From contig NZ_CP139300.1 in NCBI RefSeq assembly GCF_034093315.1, positions 310,001 through 374,000 of the forward strand: a DNA stretch of 64,000 nt. The letters are read 5' to 3'. A program made the position numbers and the translations under genes. Below, one piece after another: positions 27,064 to 33,738 of the stretch (positions are counted from its first letter, which is position 1; the number at the start of each line of letters is the position of its first letter). Source of the stretch: Prochlorococcus sp. MIT 1314. GTDB taxonomy: Bacteria; Cyanobacteriota; Cyanobacteriia; PCC-6307; Cyanobiaceae. Below the pieces are notes generated by a model. That model did no database searches. It had not been told where the DNA came from and saw nothing but the letters and a program-made list of their open reading frames with translations.

Positions 27064-27234
27064 ATGAAAAAAGATTCTAGTAAAGAATACCTTAATAAAG
27101 AGGAGGTAAATGAGATGATTGAATCAGCAATTAGGAGACACAATAGAAGATCTACAATAATTTCAAGTATACTTGGCTGGATCTTAATAGGGGGCTATTC
27201 ATTTGGCCTTTTTCAAGCTGTACAAAACGTCTAA
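27064..27234 (+). CDS. 56-aa single-pass membrane microprotein
   Basis: An ATG frame giving MKKDSSKEYLNKEEVNEMIE, then a basic RRHNRRS segment and one membrane helix (TIISSILGWILIGGYSFGLF). The charge pattern suggests a cytoplasmic N-terminus. An AAGAGGAGG-like purine tract occurs inside the gene and is not its ribosome site. It is the kind of small membrane protein common in accessory stretches of Prochlorococcus. Confidence 0.55.
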   Translation: MKKDSSKEYLNKEEVNEMIESAIRRHNRRSTIISSILGWILIGGYSFGLFQAVQNV

Positions 27235-27301
27235 ACAAAGATCACCCTAAAAACAGAGTAACTGAGATGATAGATTAATATTTAATTTAGGATTTACTAT
27301 T

Positions 27302-27523
27302 ATGAGGGAGTATATTGAAGAAAATTTAACTGTTATTAGACAACATTTAAAAAAAAGAAAAAAGCTTATCTCAAAGTTGAATAAAAAATCAATAATGGAA
27401 GAATTCAAAGAGTGGAGTAAGGATCCTATTCCAAAAACAGAATCAATATGGACTTTACCTGATTTGACAAGAAATGAAAGATTAAAAAATTTTTGTCGCT
27501 CGATTAATAAAGAAATAAGATAA
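27302..27523 (+). CDS. 73-aa basic hypothetical protein
   Basis: The product is rich in Lys/Arg and helix-formers (QHLKKRKKLISKLNKKS) and ends with TESIWTLPDLTRNERLKNFC and INKEIR. It is soluble and basic, so nucleic-acid contact is possible but not shown. It converges on the next minus-strand gene with four bases between stops. An antisense frame of similar length on the other strand (27247-27531) lacks comparable support. Confidence 0.6.
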   Translation: MREYIEENLTVIRQHLKKRKKLISKLNKKSIMEEFKEWSKDPIPKTESIWTLPDLTRNERLKNFCRSINKEIR

Positions 27524-27527
27524 TTTA

Positions 27528-27686
27528 TCAACTATTTAGTTGAATATTATTTATTTTTAAGTAAAAATAGCCAGCAAAACCAACTATATTTAACAATGCA
27601 ACAAAAATCCAAGCTCCAATTGGCTGCTCAGAATCGAACTTTTTTATTTTAATTTTATTCTTTAGCCTTTCAATGTAATTAGCCAT
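27528..27686 (-). CDS. 52-aa single-pass membrane microprotein
   Basis: The start is the ATG at 27684-27686, giving MANYIERLKNKIKIKKFDSE followed by QPIGAWIFVALLNIVGFAGY, one membrane helix. A longer in-frame start at 27791 would add a low-complexity Phe/Lys/Ile segment and is rejected. The basic N-terminus predicts a cytoplasmic amino end. The function is unknown. Confidence 0.6.
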   Translation of the reverse strand: MANYIERLKNKIKIKKFDSEQPIGAWIFVALLNIVGFAGYFYLKINNIQLNS

Positions 27687-27909
27687 ATTAAAAATAATTG
27701 AAAAAAAAGAATAATACCTATTATAAAGATTTGAATTTAAAGGAATCTTAAATAAAAAAAAATTTCCTTTAATTTGAATTTTTATTTTCAAGCCTATTAA
27801 TAGGATATTTAATTAATTCCTTTTTGAGATTTTTTAAAAGTTTATTATGATTGAATATTGTAAACTTCCTAGTGAAGGAATAATGCCATTTCATTGAATT
27901 TTAAAAAAC

Positions 27910-27939
27910 TTGCTAATTTATTGTTATTAAAATTATAAT
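27910..27939 (+). promoter_or_regulatory. Sigma-70-type promoter of the peroxiredoxin gene
   Basis: TTGCTA (27910-27915) and TATAAT (27934-27939) lie 18 bases apart upstream of the peroxiredoxin start, predicting a leader of about 45 bases. A small GGTC-AATTA-GACC dyad lies within the leader region. The remaining bases from 27792 to 27909 show nothing else. Confidence 0.5.
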
Positions 27940-27992
27940 AGGAATTACGGTCAATTAGACCATACATAATTCAAATAAGGACAAATTTTTTC

Positions 27993-28577
27993 ATGAGCTT
28001 ACGAGTTGGACAAGAAGCACCAAATTTCAGTGCTACAGCAGTATATGATCAAGAGTTTAAGGAGATTACACTTTCAGATCTAAGAGGTAAGTGGGTTGTT
28101 TTATTCTTTTACCCATTAGACTTTACATTTGTATGTCCAACCGAGATAACTGCATTTAGTGATAGATATAATGATTTCTCATCACTTAATACAGAAATAC
28201 TTGGAGTATCAGTTGATAGCAAACACTGCCATTTGGCTTGGATACAAACTCCGCGAAATGAGGGTGGAATAGGTGATATTAACTATCCATTAGTTTCTGA
28301 TTTAAAAAGAGAAATTTGCCAGGCATACAATGTATTAAATGATGATGGAGAGGCAGATAGAGGTTTATTTCTCATCAACCCAGAAGGAGTAATTATGCAT
28401 ACAACTGTAAATAAAGCACCTGTAGGCAGAAATGTGGATGAAACACTTAGAATCCTACAAGGATATCAATACGTGGCAGCAAACCCAGATGAAGTTTGTC
28501 CGGCGAACTGGACACCTGGTGAAAAAACAATGCTAGAAGACCCAAAAGGTAGTAAAGAATATTTTTCAGCGCTATAA
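27993..28577 (+). CDS. 2-Cys peroxiredoxin
   Basis: A thioredoxin-dependent peroxidase that removes hydrogen peroxide and alkyl hydroperoxides. The peroxidatic cysteine is C48 in [13 protein letters not shown], and the resolving cysteine is C169 in [26 protein letters not shown] and the C-terminal EYF (near [10 protein letters not shown], the overoxidation-sensitive type) are as in plant chloroplast and cyanobacterial typical 2-Cys enzymes. The 194-aa length is standard. It is expected in the cytoplasm, where it protects the photosynthetic cell against oxidants. A good promoter lies upstream. Confidence 0.97.
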   Translation: MSLRVGQEAPNFSATAVYDQEFKEITLSDLRGKWVVLFFYPLDFTFVCPTEITAFSDRYNDFSSLNTEILGVSVDSKHCHLAWIQTPRNEGGIGDINYPLVSDLKREICQAYNVLNDDGEADRGLFLINPEGVIMHTTVNKAPVGRNVDETLRILQGYQYVAANPDEVCPANWTPGEKTMLEDPKGSKEYFSAL

Positions 28578-28592
28578 AAAGATTTATAATTT

Positions 28593-29345
28593 TTAAGCGA
28601 GTGCGGAGTAGTAAACAATTATAAAAAAATAAAAAAATAAAATTTTCAAAATTGGACTAAAGTTTCCCACTTGGGGTATGTGAATTAACCAATCGCTCAG
28701 ATTGCTTTTATAGGATAGAAAAGACCAAATAAAATAAGATATTTCTATTGTGATTAGGATAAAAACATTAATTAAATTAATATTATCTAATGCATAATAT
28801 TTATAGATATAAAACTGATCATCTAATTTAATATTATTAATTTGTAGATACCAAATAAAGAAAGAAATTAAAATAAAATTTACTAATATCAATTTCTTAA
28901 ATAAAAGCCTAGATTTCTTGAATATTAATAATAGAGATATAAAAAACATGAAAATGCTCAACTGAATAACATCAGGTTGTTTTAATTTAATATCTTTGAT
29001 AAATAAATTAGTTAGAAGATCAAAATTTATATAAAAATAATCAGCTATTAAGTACGAGAGAAATATCAAAATTACCGCTACTAAAAATAATAAAGCTTTC
29101 CCTTTTATTATTTTTTTTGTATTAATTTCATTCTTATTAAACTTATAGTACGTAAAGTTATTTAATGAGTTTAAACATATCAGCGATGGGCAGATAGTCC
29201 CGCTCAGATAATAAAGAATTGAATAAAAAGAAATATTATTAATATTAAATAAATACAAATTAAACCACTGCTTTTGAACAAATGGGAGAATAAGCAAAAA
29301 AGTAAGAGTAATTATTAACGTTGTGGAGTTGTTTTTAATTATCAA
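28593..29345 (-). CDS. Multi-pass membrane protein of unknown function
   Basis: The 250-aa product is extremely hydrophobic, with about seven predicted membrane helices and little soluble sequence. No catalytic motif or family is recognised; it ends LKILFFYFFIIVYYSALA. It follows the FtsH-like gene on the same strand after 39 bases, so the two are probably co-transcribed. Since FtsH proteins act on membrane proteins, a functional link is possible but is inference only. Confidence 0.7.
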   Translation of the reverse strand: MIIKNNSTTLIITLTFLLILPFVQKQWFNLYLFNINNISFYSILYYLSGTICPSLICLNSLNNFTYYKFNKNEINTKKIIKGKALLFLVAVILIFLSYLIADYFYINFDLLTNLFIKDIKLKQPDVIQLSIFMFFISLLLIFKKSRLLFKKLILVNFILISFFIWYLQINNIKLDDQFYIYKYYALDNINLINVFILITIEISYFIWSFLSYKSNLSDWLIHIPQVGNFSPILKILFFYFFIIVYYSALA

Positions 29346-29384
29346 GAATAATATTTTATTTTTATTTAATTTAAAACAATTAAA

Positions 29385-31139
29385 TCAAACTTTCAACAAA
29401 TCAGAAGTTATCAATTTAAATAATTGTTTATCTATAGTTTCTTCGTTTAAAAGTGTATCAACTAATTTATCAAGTAAAATTCTATTTTTTTTCAATATTT
29501 CTATTGAATTATTTAACGAAATCTTAGAAATATTCATGATTTCTCTATCAATCCTAGAACTAGTATTCTCAGCTATTAAAGACTTTCTTCTAAATAATCC
29601 TTCTCCCATAAAAATATCACTATTTTCAGGGTTCATTGAAATTGGACCAATAATTGAAAATCCATATTTTGTAACCATTTCTCTTATGATATTTGTCGCA
29701 TAAGAAATGTCGTTTATAGAGCATTGTGTAATTTCACTTTTACCAAAAACTATTATTTCCGCAGCACGTCCTGCAAGAGAAATTTCAATTTTTGAAAATA
29801 AGAATTTTTTTGAAATCAAGCCACTTGAAATTGCATCTTCATCTGGACAAATTTTTGTATAGCCTCCTAGAGAACCAGATCTAGGTAAAATAGTAATTTT
29901 ATCTACTGATTCAATTCCATTTCTCACAGCTGAGACAATAGCTCTCCCTATTTCATTATAAGCAATAATTTTTTTCATATTAGGAGAAGTTATTAATGAT
30001 GTTCTAAGTCCAATAGTAATTTTATCTAGAGCGTTTTCTATATGAAAATCACTTATAAATTTGGATTCATTTCTTGCACAATGAATAGCACTCTCATTCA
30101 TCAAGTTTGCAAGATCTGCTCCAGAAAAACCAACCGTTCTAGTAGCCCAATATCCTAAGTCAACCTCGCTTGAAAGCGGTTTTGAAAGAGAATGAACTGA
30201 AAGAATTTTTTTTCTACCATTTAAATCTGGAAGCATTACTTCTATTTTTCTATCAAATCTTCCTGGTCTTAATAACGCTGCATCTAATATATCTGGTCTA
30301 TTTGTGGCTGCTAAAACAATAATCCCTGAATTATCAGCAAAACCATCTAATTCAGTTAAAAGCTGATTAAGAGTTTGCTCTCTTTCATCATTTCCACCTC
30401 CTATCCCAGAGCCTCTTTGTCTACCAATTGAATCAATTTCATCAATGAAGATTATACAAGGAGATTTTTCTTTTGCCTTAGCGAAAAGATCTCGTACACG
30501 ACTTGCACCAACACCAACAAAAAGTTCTACAAACTCTGATGCTGCTATTGAGAGAAAAGGCACTCCCGATTCACCAGCAATAGCTTTAGCCAATAATGTT
30601 TTACCAGTTCCAGGTGGGCCAATTAAAAGAACTCCTTTAGGAACTTTTGCTCCAAGATTTTCAAACCTTTTTGGTTCCTTCAAGAAGGTTATTACCTCTT
30701 TTAATTCTTCAGCGGCTTCAGGAACACCAGCTACATCATCAAATCTCGTATCAACATCATCAATAGTTATAAATTTAGCTTGATTTTTGCTAAAACCAAA
30801 AGCTCTAGAAGCTAATTTTGATGTACTCCTGAAAATTAAAACTATTGATAATATAAAAATAAGGAAAAGACTAATTGAGGCAAATGAATTAGCTGCAACA
30901 GATTCTTTTTTACTATTGTTAATGGTAAGTTCTACTTTATTTTCAGTAGCCTTTTCAAGGATTAATTGATCATTATAAAGTATAGGGATTTTGAATTTAT
31001 CACCATTTTTATACAAAACATCTATTTCTCTCTGTCTAGGGTAGAAAAATATAGATTCTATATTTCCCGTTTCTATATCTTCTAGAAGATCTGAATAACT
31101 TGATTTAGATTTTGAATATGAGAATTTTGGTCTAAACAC
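29385..31139 (-). CDS. FtsH-like AAA+ protein lacking the zinc-protease motif
   Basis: FtsH proteins are membrane AAA+ unfoldases with a C-terminal zinc protease. This 584-aa member keeps the ATPase: Walker A GPPGTGKT (174-181), Walker [10 protein letters not shown] (228-236), and the second region of homology [20 protein letters not shown]. The HExxH zinc site is replaced by N395-E-I-G-R399 (in [12 protein letters not shown]), so both zinc histidines are lost, while the third-ligand Asp (D477) remains. It begins at GTG with [12 protein letters not shown], equivalent to the segment after the first membrane helix of other FtsH proteins. Only one membrane helix (about 85-103) is present, and an in-frame stop three codons upstream excludes an extension. 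It should unfold or hold substrates but not cut them. Confidence 0.9.
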   Translation of the reverse strand: MFRPKFSYSKSKSSYSDLLEDIETGNIESIFFYPRQREIDVLYKNGDKFKIPILYNDQLILEKATENKVELTINNSKKESVAANSFASISLFLIFILSIVLIFRSTSKLASRAFGFSKNQAKFITIDDVDTRFDDVAGVPEAAEELKEVITFLKEPKRFENLGAKVPKGVLLIGPPGTGKTLLAKAIAGESGVPFLSIAASEFVELFVGVGASRVRDLFAKAKEKSPCIIFIDEIDSIGRQRGSGIGGGNDEREQTLNQLLTELDGFADNSGIIVLAATNRPDILDAALLRPGRFDRKIEVMLPDLNGRKKILSVHSLSKPLSSEVDLGYWATRTVGFSGADLANLMNESAIHCARNESKFISDFHIENALDKITIGLRTSLITSPNMKKIIAYNEIGRAIVSAVRNGIESVDKITILPRSGSLGGYTKICPDEDAISSGLISKKFLFSKIEISLAGRAAEIIVFGKSEITQCSINDISYATNIIREMVTKYGFSIIGPISMNPENSDIFMGEGLFRRKSLIAENTSSRIDREIMNISKISLNNSIEILKKNRILLDKLVDTLLNEETIDKQLFKLITSDLLKV

Positions 31140-31268
31140 TAATCTTTATAAGTGATTTATAAAGCATATAAGCTTATTTAAAAAATTGAGGTATATACAA
31201 AATATACTCAAATATTTTGGAGATAACCACTTAAAGGTTATATTATTATATGTAGATATAGAAGATGA

Positions 31269-31439
31269 ATGGCTGTACCAAAGAAGAAAAAATCAAAGAG
31301 CAAAAGAAATCAGAGACATGCTGTCTGGAAGGGGAAAGCAGCATTAGCGGCTCAAAAGGCTATTTCTTTAGGCAAATCAGTCTTAACTGGGAAAGCTCAA
31401 GGTTTTGTTTACCCTATTGAAGAAGAGGAAGAAGAATAA
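31269..31439 (+). CDS. rpmF: 50S ribosomal protein L32
   Basis: The 56-aa protein begins [20 protein letters not shown], the L32 signature, and ends in an acidic run of six glutamates. It has no zinc-binding cysteines. It starts at the ATG at 31269, 129 bases from the divergent FtsH-like gene, and stops three bases before the convergent ycf20. A TATATTATTAT tract about 25 bases upstream may be its -10 region. Confidence 0.95.
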   Translation: MAVPKKKKSKSKRNQRHAVWKGKAALAAQKAISLGKSVLTGKAQGFVYPIEEEEEE

Positions 31440-31442
31440 TTA

Positions 31443-31769
31443 TTATGATCCTAATTTAAATGCCTCAAGGATAACAGCATAGACTGCACCGATTCGTAAT
31501 TTGTCAACTACGGACCAAAGATTATAAAATTTTGAACTTGAGGAAGGCTTAATTCTTATAATAATTTCAATAATCAGAATAATTATTGGTACCATAATTA
31601 ACTCATTTTTACCTTCAGATATAAATTTTGTAAGAAAATTTGCAAACAAAAAATAACCTGTTAAAACAGAAATTAAACCAATAGATTTTGACCTCCAAGT
31701 ATCACTTAGAAAACCAAATAATAAATTATTTAATTGATAAGTAATTCTTGAAAAATTAGTTTTTTGCAT
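31443..31769 (-). CDS. ycf20: Ycf20-like membrane protein
   Basis: The 108-aa protein matches the Ycf20 family of cyanobacteria and algal plastids, reported in a green alga to affect photoprotective quenching. Features: an N-terminal LLFGFLSDTWRSKSIGLISV, two hydrophobic helices (about 28-48 and 56-72), and a C-terminal WSVVDKLRIGAVYAVILEAFKLG block typical of Ycf20. It overlaps the HAD gene by 14 bases on the same strand, so the two are co-transcribed. Confidence 0.8.
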   Translation of the reverse strand: MQKTNFSRITYQLNNLLFGFLSDTWRSKSIGLISVLTGYFLFANFLTKFISEGKNELIMVPIIILIIEIIIRIKPSSSSKFYNLWSVVDKLRIGAVYAVILEAFKLGS

Positions 31770-32520
31770 CGCTAATTTTCATTAAATAATCATTGAGAAA
31801 ACTATAGTCAACATATGGTGTTTTAAGTTTAGGACCTTTAATTACATTTGCCACATTGTTCTCATCACCTAGACTGTCTAAAATACAATCTAATTTAATA
31901 TTTTCCTCAAGAACTATTGGGATATTAGAAGGAACAAAAATTGTCGGCAGGTTAGCTGCTAAGGCAGATATCAATCCTGGATTGGAGTCTTCAAAAACTA
32001 TTGAGTTATTTTTTTTAATGCCACTTAATTTAACTGCCTTTAAATAAGGTAATGGATTTGGTTTCTTTAATTCAACGTCCTCACTTGAAATAATGAACTC
32101 AAATGGATTGAAACCATTAAATAAGTATTTAATAAGTAAATCAACTTGCTTTCTAGAACTTGAAGTAACAATAAATTGCCTTATTTTTTTGCTATGTAAT
32201 TCATTTATTAATCTAAAAACTCCAGTTTTAAAGTTAACGCAATTTTTTTTTATAATTTCTAAATAGTGAAACTGTTTCTTTTCATGGATTTTGATAATTA
32301 AATCATCTGATAAATCATCATCGTTTGATTTAGAATAGTAGGCAATTCTATTTTTGCCTCCGTTAATTCTCAAAAGCTGGATATATTTATTAGTTTCCCA
32401 ATTCCAATTTAAACCAAAGTCCTTAAAAGCTAGATTAAAAGCAGGTAAATGAGCTTCTAATTCTGTATTTGCGATAGTACCATCTAAATCCCAATAAACA
32501 CCCTCGAGATTAGTATTCAC
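31756..32520 (-). CDS. HAD-superfamily phosphatase, CbbY-like
   Basis: A haloacid-dehalogenase fold hydrolase. The catalytic motif DLDGTIANTE lies at residues 11-20, with nucleophile D11 and acid D13. The conserved threonine/serine is in FIVTSSSRKQ, the lysine motif in VELKKPNPLPYLKA and the acidic motif in IVFEDSNPGLISALAA. A helical cap domain lies between motifs I and II. CbbY-type enzymes dephosphorylate sugar phosphates such as xylulose-1,5-bisphosphate; the exact substrate here is not determined. The 254-aa length is typical. It overlaps ycf20 and is followed upstream by the Psb30-like microgene. Confidence 0.88.
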   Translation of the reverse strand: MNTNLEGVYWDLDGTIANTELEAHLPAFNLAFKDFGLNWNWETNKYIQLLRINGGKNRIAYYSKSNDDDLSDDLIIKIHEKKQFHYLEIIKKNCVNFKTGVFRLINELHSKKIRQFIVTSSSRKQVDLLIKYLFNGFNPFEFIISSEDVELKKPNPLPYLKAVKLSGIKKNNSIVFEDSNPGLISALAANLPTIFVPSNIPIVLEENIKLDCILDSLGDENNVANVIKGPKLKTPYVDYSFLNDYLMKISDAKN

Positions 32521-32528
32521 AAAGGAGA

Positions 32529-32609
32529 TTATTTATTTCTAAAAAATACTAGAGCAATTATTGCTGGTCCTGATAGCGCAACTACGCCTAATACAATAAG
32601 ATTTGCCAT
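32529..32609 (-). CDS. Psb30 (Ycf12)-like photosystem II microprotein
   Basis: A 26-codon minus-strand gene (ATG at 32607-32609) encoding one membrane helix with a GPAIIALVFFRNK end. This small hydrophobic protein with a Gly-Pro mid-helix and a C-terminal Arg resembles Psb30/Ycf12, a peripheral photosystem II subunit. At this length the assignment is tentative; other photosynthetic small subunits were considered and fit less well. It is eight bases upstream of the HAD gene on the same strand. Confidence 0.6.
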   Translation of the reverse strand: MANLIVLGVVALSGPAIIALVFFRNK

Positions 32610-32690
32610 GATAATGAATATGTTTTGTGATACTATTTTTACAAATAAATGAAAGAACTGTACCGATACGTTACAAGATTGAATTAAATT

Positions 32691-33038
32691 ATGAAATCAT
32701 GGACATGTATAGAAAATTGTGGAGCTTGTTGTAAATTCGACTTGAACGAAAGAAGCGACTTGGCTGACAAACTTAACAAAGAAGATATTGCTTTGATAAA
32801 TTCAATGACTGCTAAAGACGGATGGTGTAAAAATTTGGACAGAGAAAATAAAAAATGCTTAATTTACGAAACTAGACCCCACTTTTGCAGGGTGAATCAA
32901 TTCTCAATTGCATTTAAAGGATATTTGAATTCTGGTGATAAATTTCTTATAGATTGTTGCAAACAGCATATTTCTTCAAATTATGGATACAAAAGTAAAG
33001 AGATGAAAAGTTTTAAAATGGCAATTTCAGGTAAATGA
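32691..33038 (+). CDS. YkgJ-family cysteine-cluster protein
   Basis: The 115-aa protein has the cysteine pattern of the YkgJ (UPF0153) family: CIENCGACCKF near the N-terminus, WCKN at about 46, and CLIYETRPHFCRVNQF in the middle, with a further CC (residues 84-85) in FLIDCCKQH. These cysteines probably bind a zinc or iron-sulphur cluster. The biochemical role of the family is unclear. It overlaps the first UPF0016 gene by four bases (ATGA), so the two are probably coupled. Confidence 0.85.
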   Translation: MKSWTCIENCGACCKFDLNERSDLADKLNKEDIALINSMTAKDGWCKNLDRENKKCLIYETRPHFCRVNQFSIAFKGYLNSGDKFLIDCCKQHISSNYGYKSKEMKSFKMAISGK

Positions 33039-33361
33039 ATAGTAAATCAGAAAAAAAAGAGAGCAAAATAGAAAAAAGTTTCTTATCTATATTTATTACA
33101 ACATTTACAACAATTTTTATTGCTGAACTTGGCGATAAAACTCAGATAGCTACTTTAATGCTTTCTGCTGAATCGGGTAAGCCAATAATTGTTTTTCTTG
33201 GAAGTTCTCTTGCTTTGATAAGCTCTAGTTTGGTAGGAGTTCTTATTGGTAAATGGTTGTCAAAAAAAATATCTCCAAGCAAATTTGCTTTATTTACAGG
33301 TGCTTTAATGATAATAATAAGTTTGTTTTTGACCTATGATACATTCAGAAATTATTTATAA
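33035..33361 (+). CDS. UPF0016 (GDT1) half-transporter, first subunit
   Basis: The UPF0016/GDT1 family moves Mn2+ or Ca2+; in cyanobacteria the studied member exports manganese. The protein is 108 aa with three predicted membrane helices and the signature ELGDKTQIATLML (about 31-43). Full-length homologues contain two such halves; this protein has one, and the next gene encodes the other. It begins with a polar Lys/Ser-rich tail of about 15 residues. The next gene follows with no gap, so the halves would be made together and could form a heterodimer. Confidence 0.85.
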   Translation: MNSKSEKKESKIEKSFLSIFITTFTTIFIAELGDKTQIATLMLSAESGKPIIVFLGSSLALISSSLVGVLIGKWLSKKISPSKFALFTGALMIIISLFLTYDTFRNYL

Positions 33362-33664
33362 ATGGTTTTAAGTTTATTACTATCAACATTTCTAACCATT
33401 TTTATAGCTGAATTAGGTGACAAAACACAACTAGCTACTTTAACTATAAGCGGCACTTCAAATAAACCATTGGCAGTATTTTTAGGTTCTTCTTCAGCTC
33501 TTATCATTGCAAGTTTACTTGGAGCTTTGACAGGTGGTTCTATGTCAAGTTTTTTACCCGAGGTGGTTCTTAAATCAATAGCTGCCATTACATTTTTTAT
33601 TATTGGTATAAAGCTTTTTATAAACTCATTCACAATCGACAAAGAAGACAAAGAAAATAATTAG
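33362..33664 (+). CDS. UPF0016 (GDT1) half-transporter, second subunit
   Basis: The 100-aa partner has the same E-x-G-D-K-T signature (ELGDKTQLATLTI) and three helices. It starts on the ATG immediately after the stop of the first half. The pairwise arrangement suggests that a heteromeric transporter replaces the single fused protein. Manganese export would suit a phototroph that needs Mn for photosystem II; the metal is inferred from family data. Confidence 0.85.
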   Translation: MVLSLLLSTFLTIFIAELGDKTQLATLTISGTSNKPLAVFLGSSSALIIASLLGALTGGSMSSFLPEVVLKSIAAITFFIIGIKLFINSFTIDKEDKENN

Positions 33665-33738
33665 GTTTAAGCTTGGATAATAAGGTGTAATAATGGAGAG
33701 TATACAATCTAATTAATTTATAATTTTCCATCTATACT

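Noticed and set aside
27247-27531. 94-codon minus-strand frame opposite the 73-aa basic protein
   Set aside because: It overlaps the better plus-strand frame entirely, is a low-complexity Phe/Ser/Leu product and has no neighbour spacing logic.
29323-29703. Plus-strand 126-codon frame at the end of the FtsH-like gene
   Set aside because: Complement of coding sequence, low-complexity and without a plausible start context.
30445-30783. 112-codon plus-strand frame over the FtsH-like gene
   Set aside because: It is the complement of the strongly conserved AAA+ core; its composition follows from that, with no independent support.
33352-33651. Minus-strand 99-codon frame over the second UPF0016 half
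   Set aside because: Antisense shadow of a clear membrane-transport gene.
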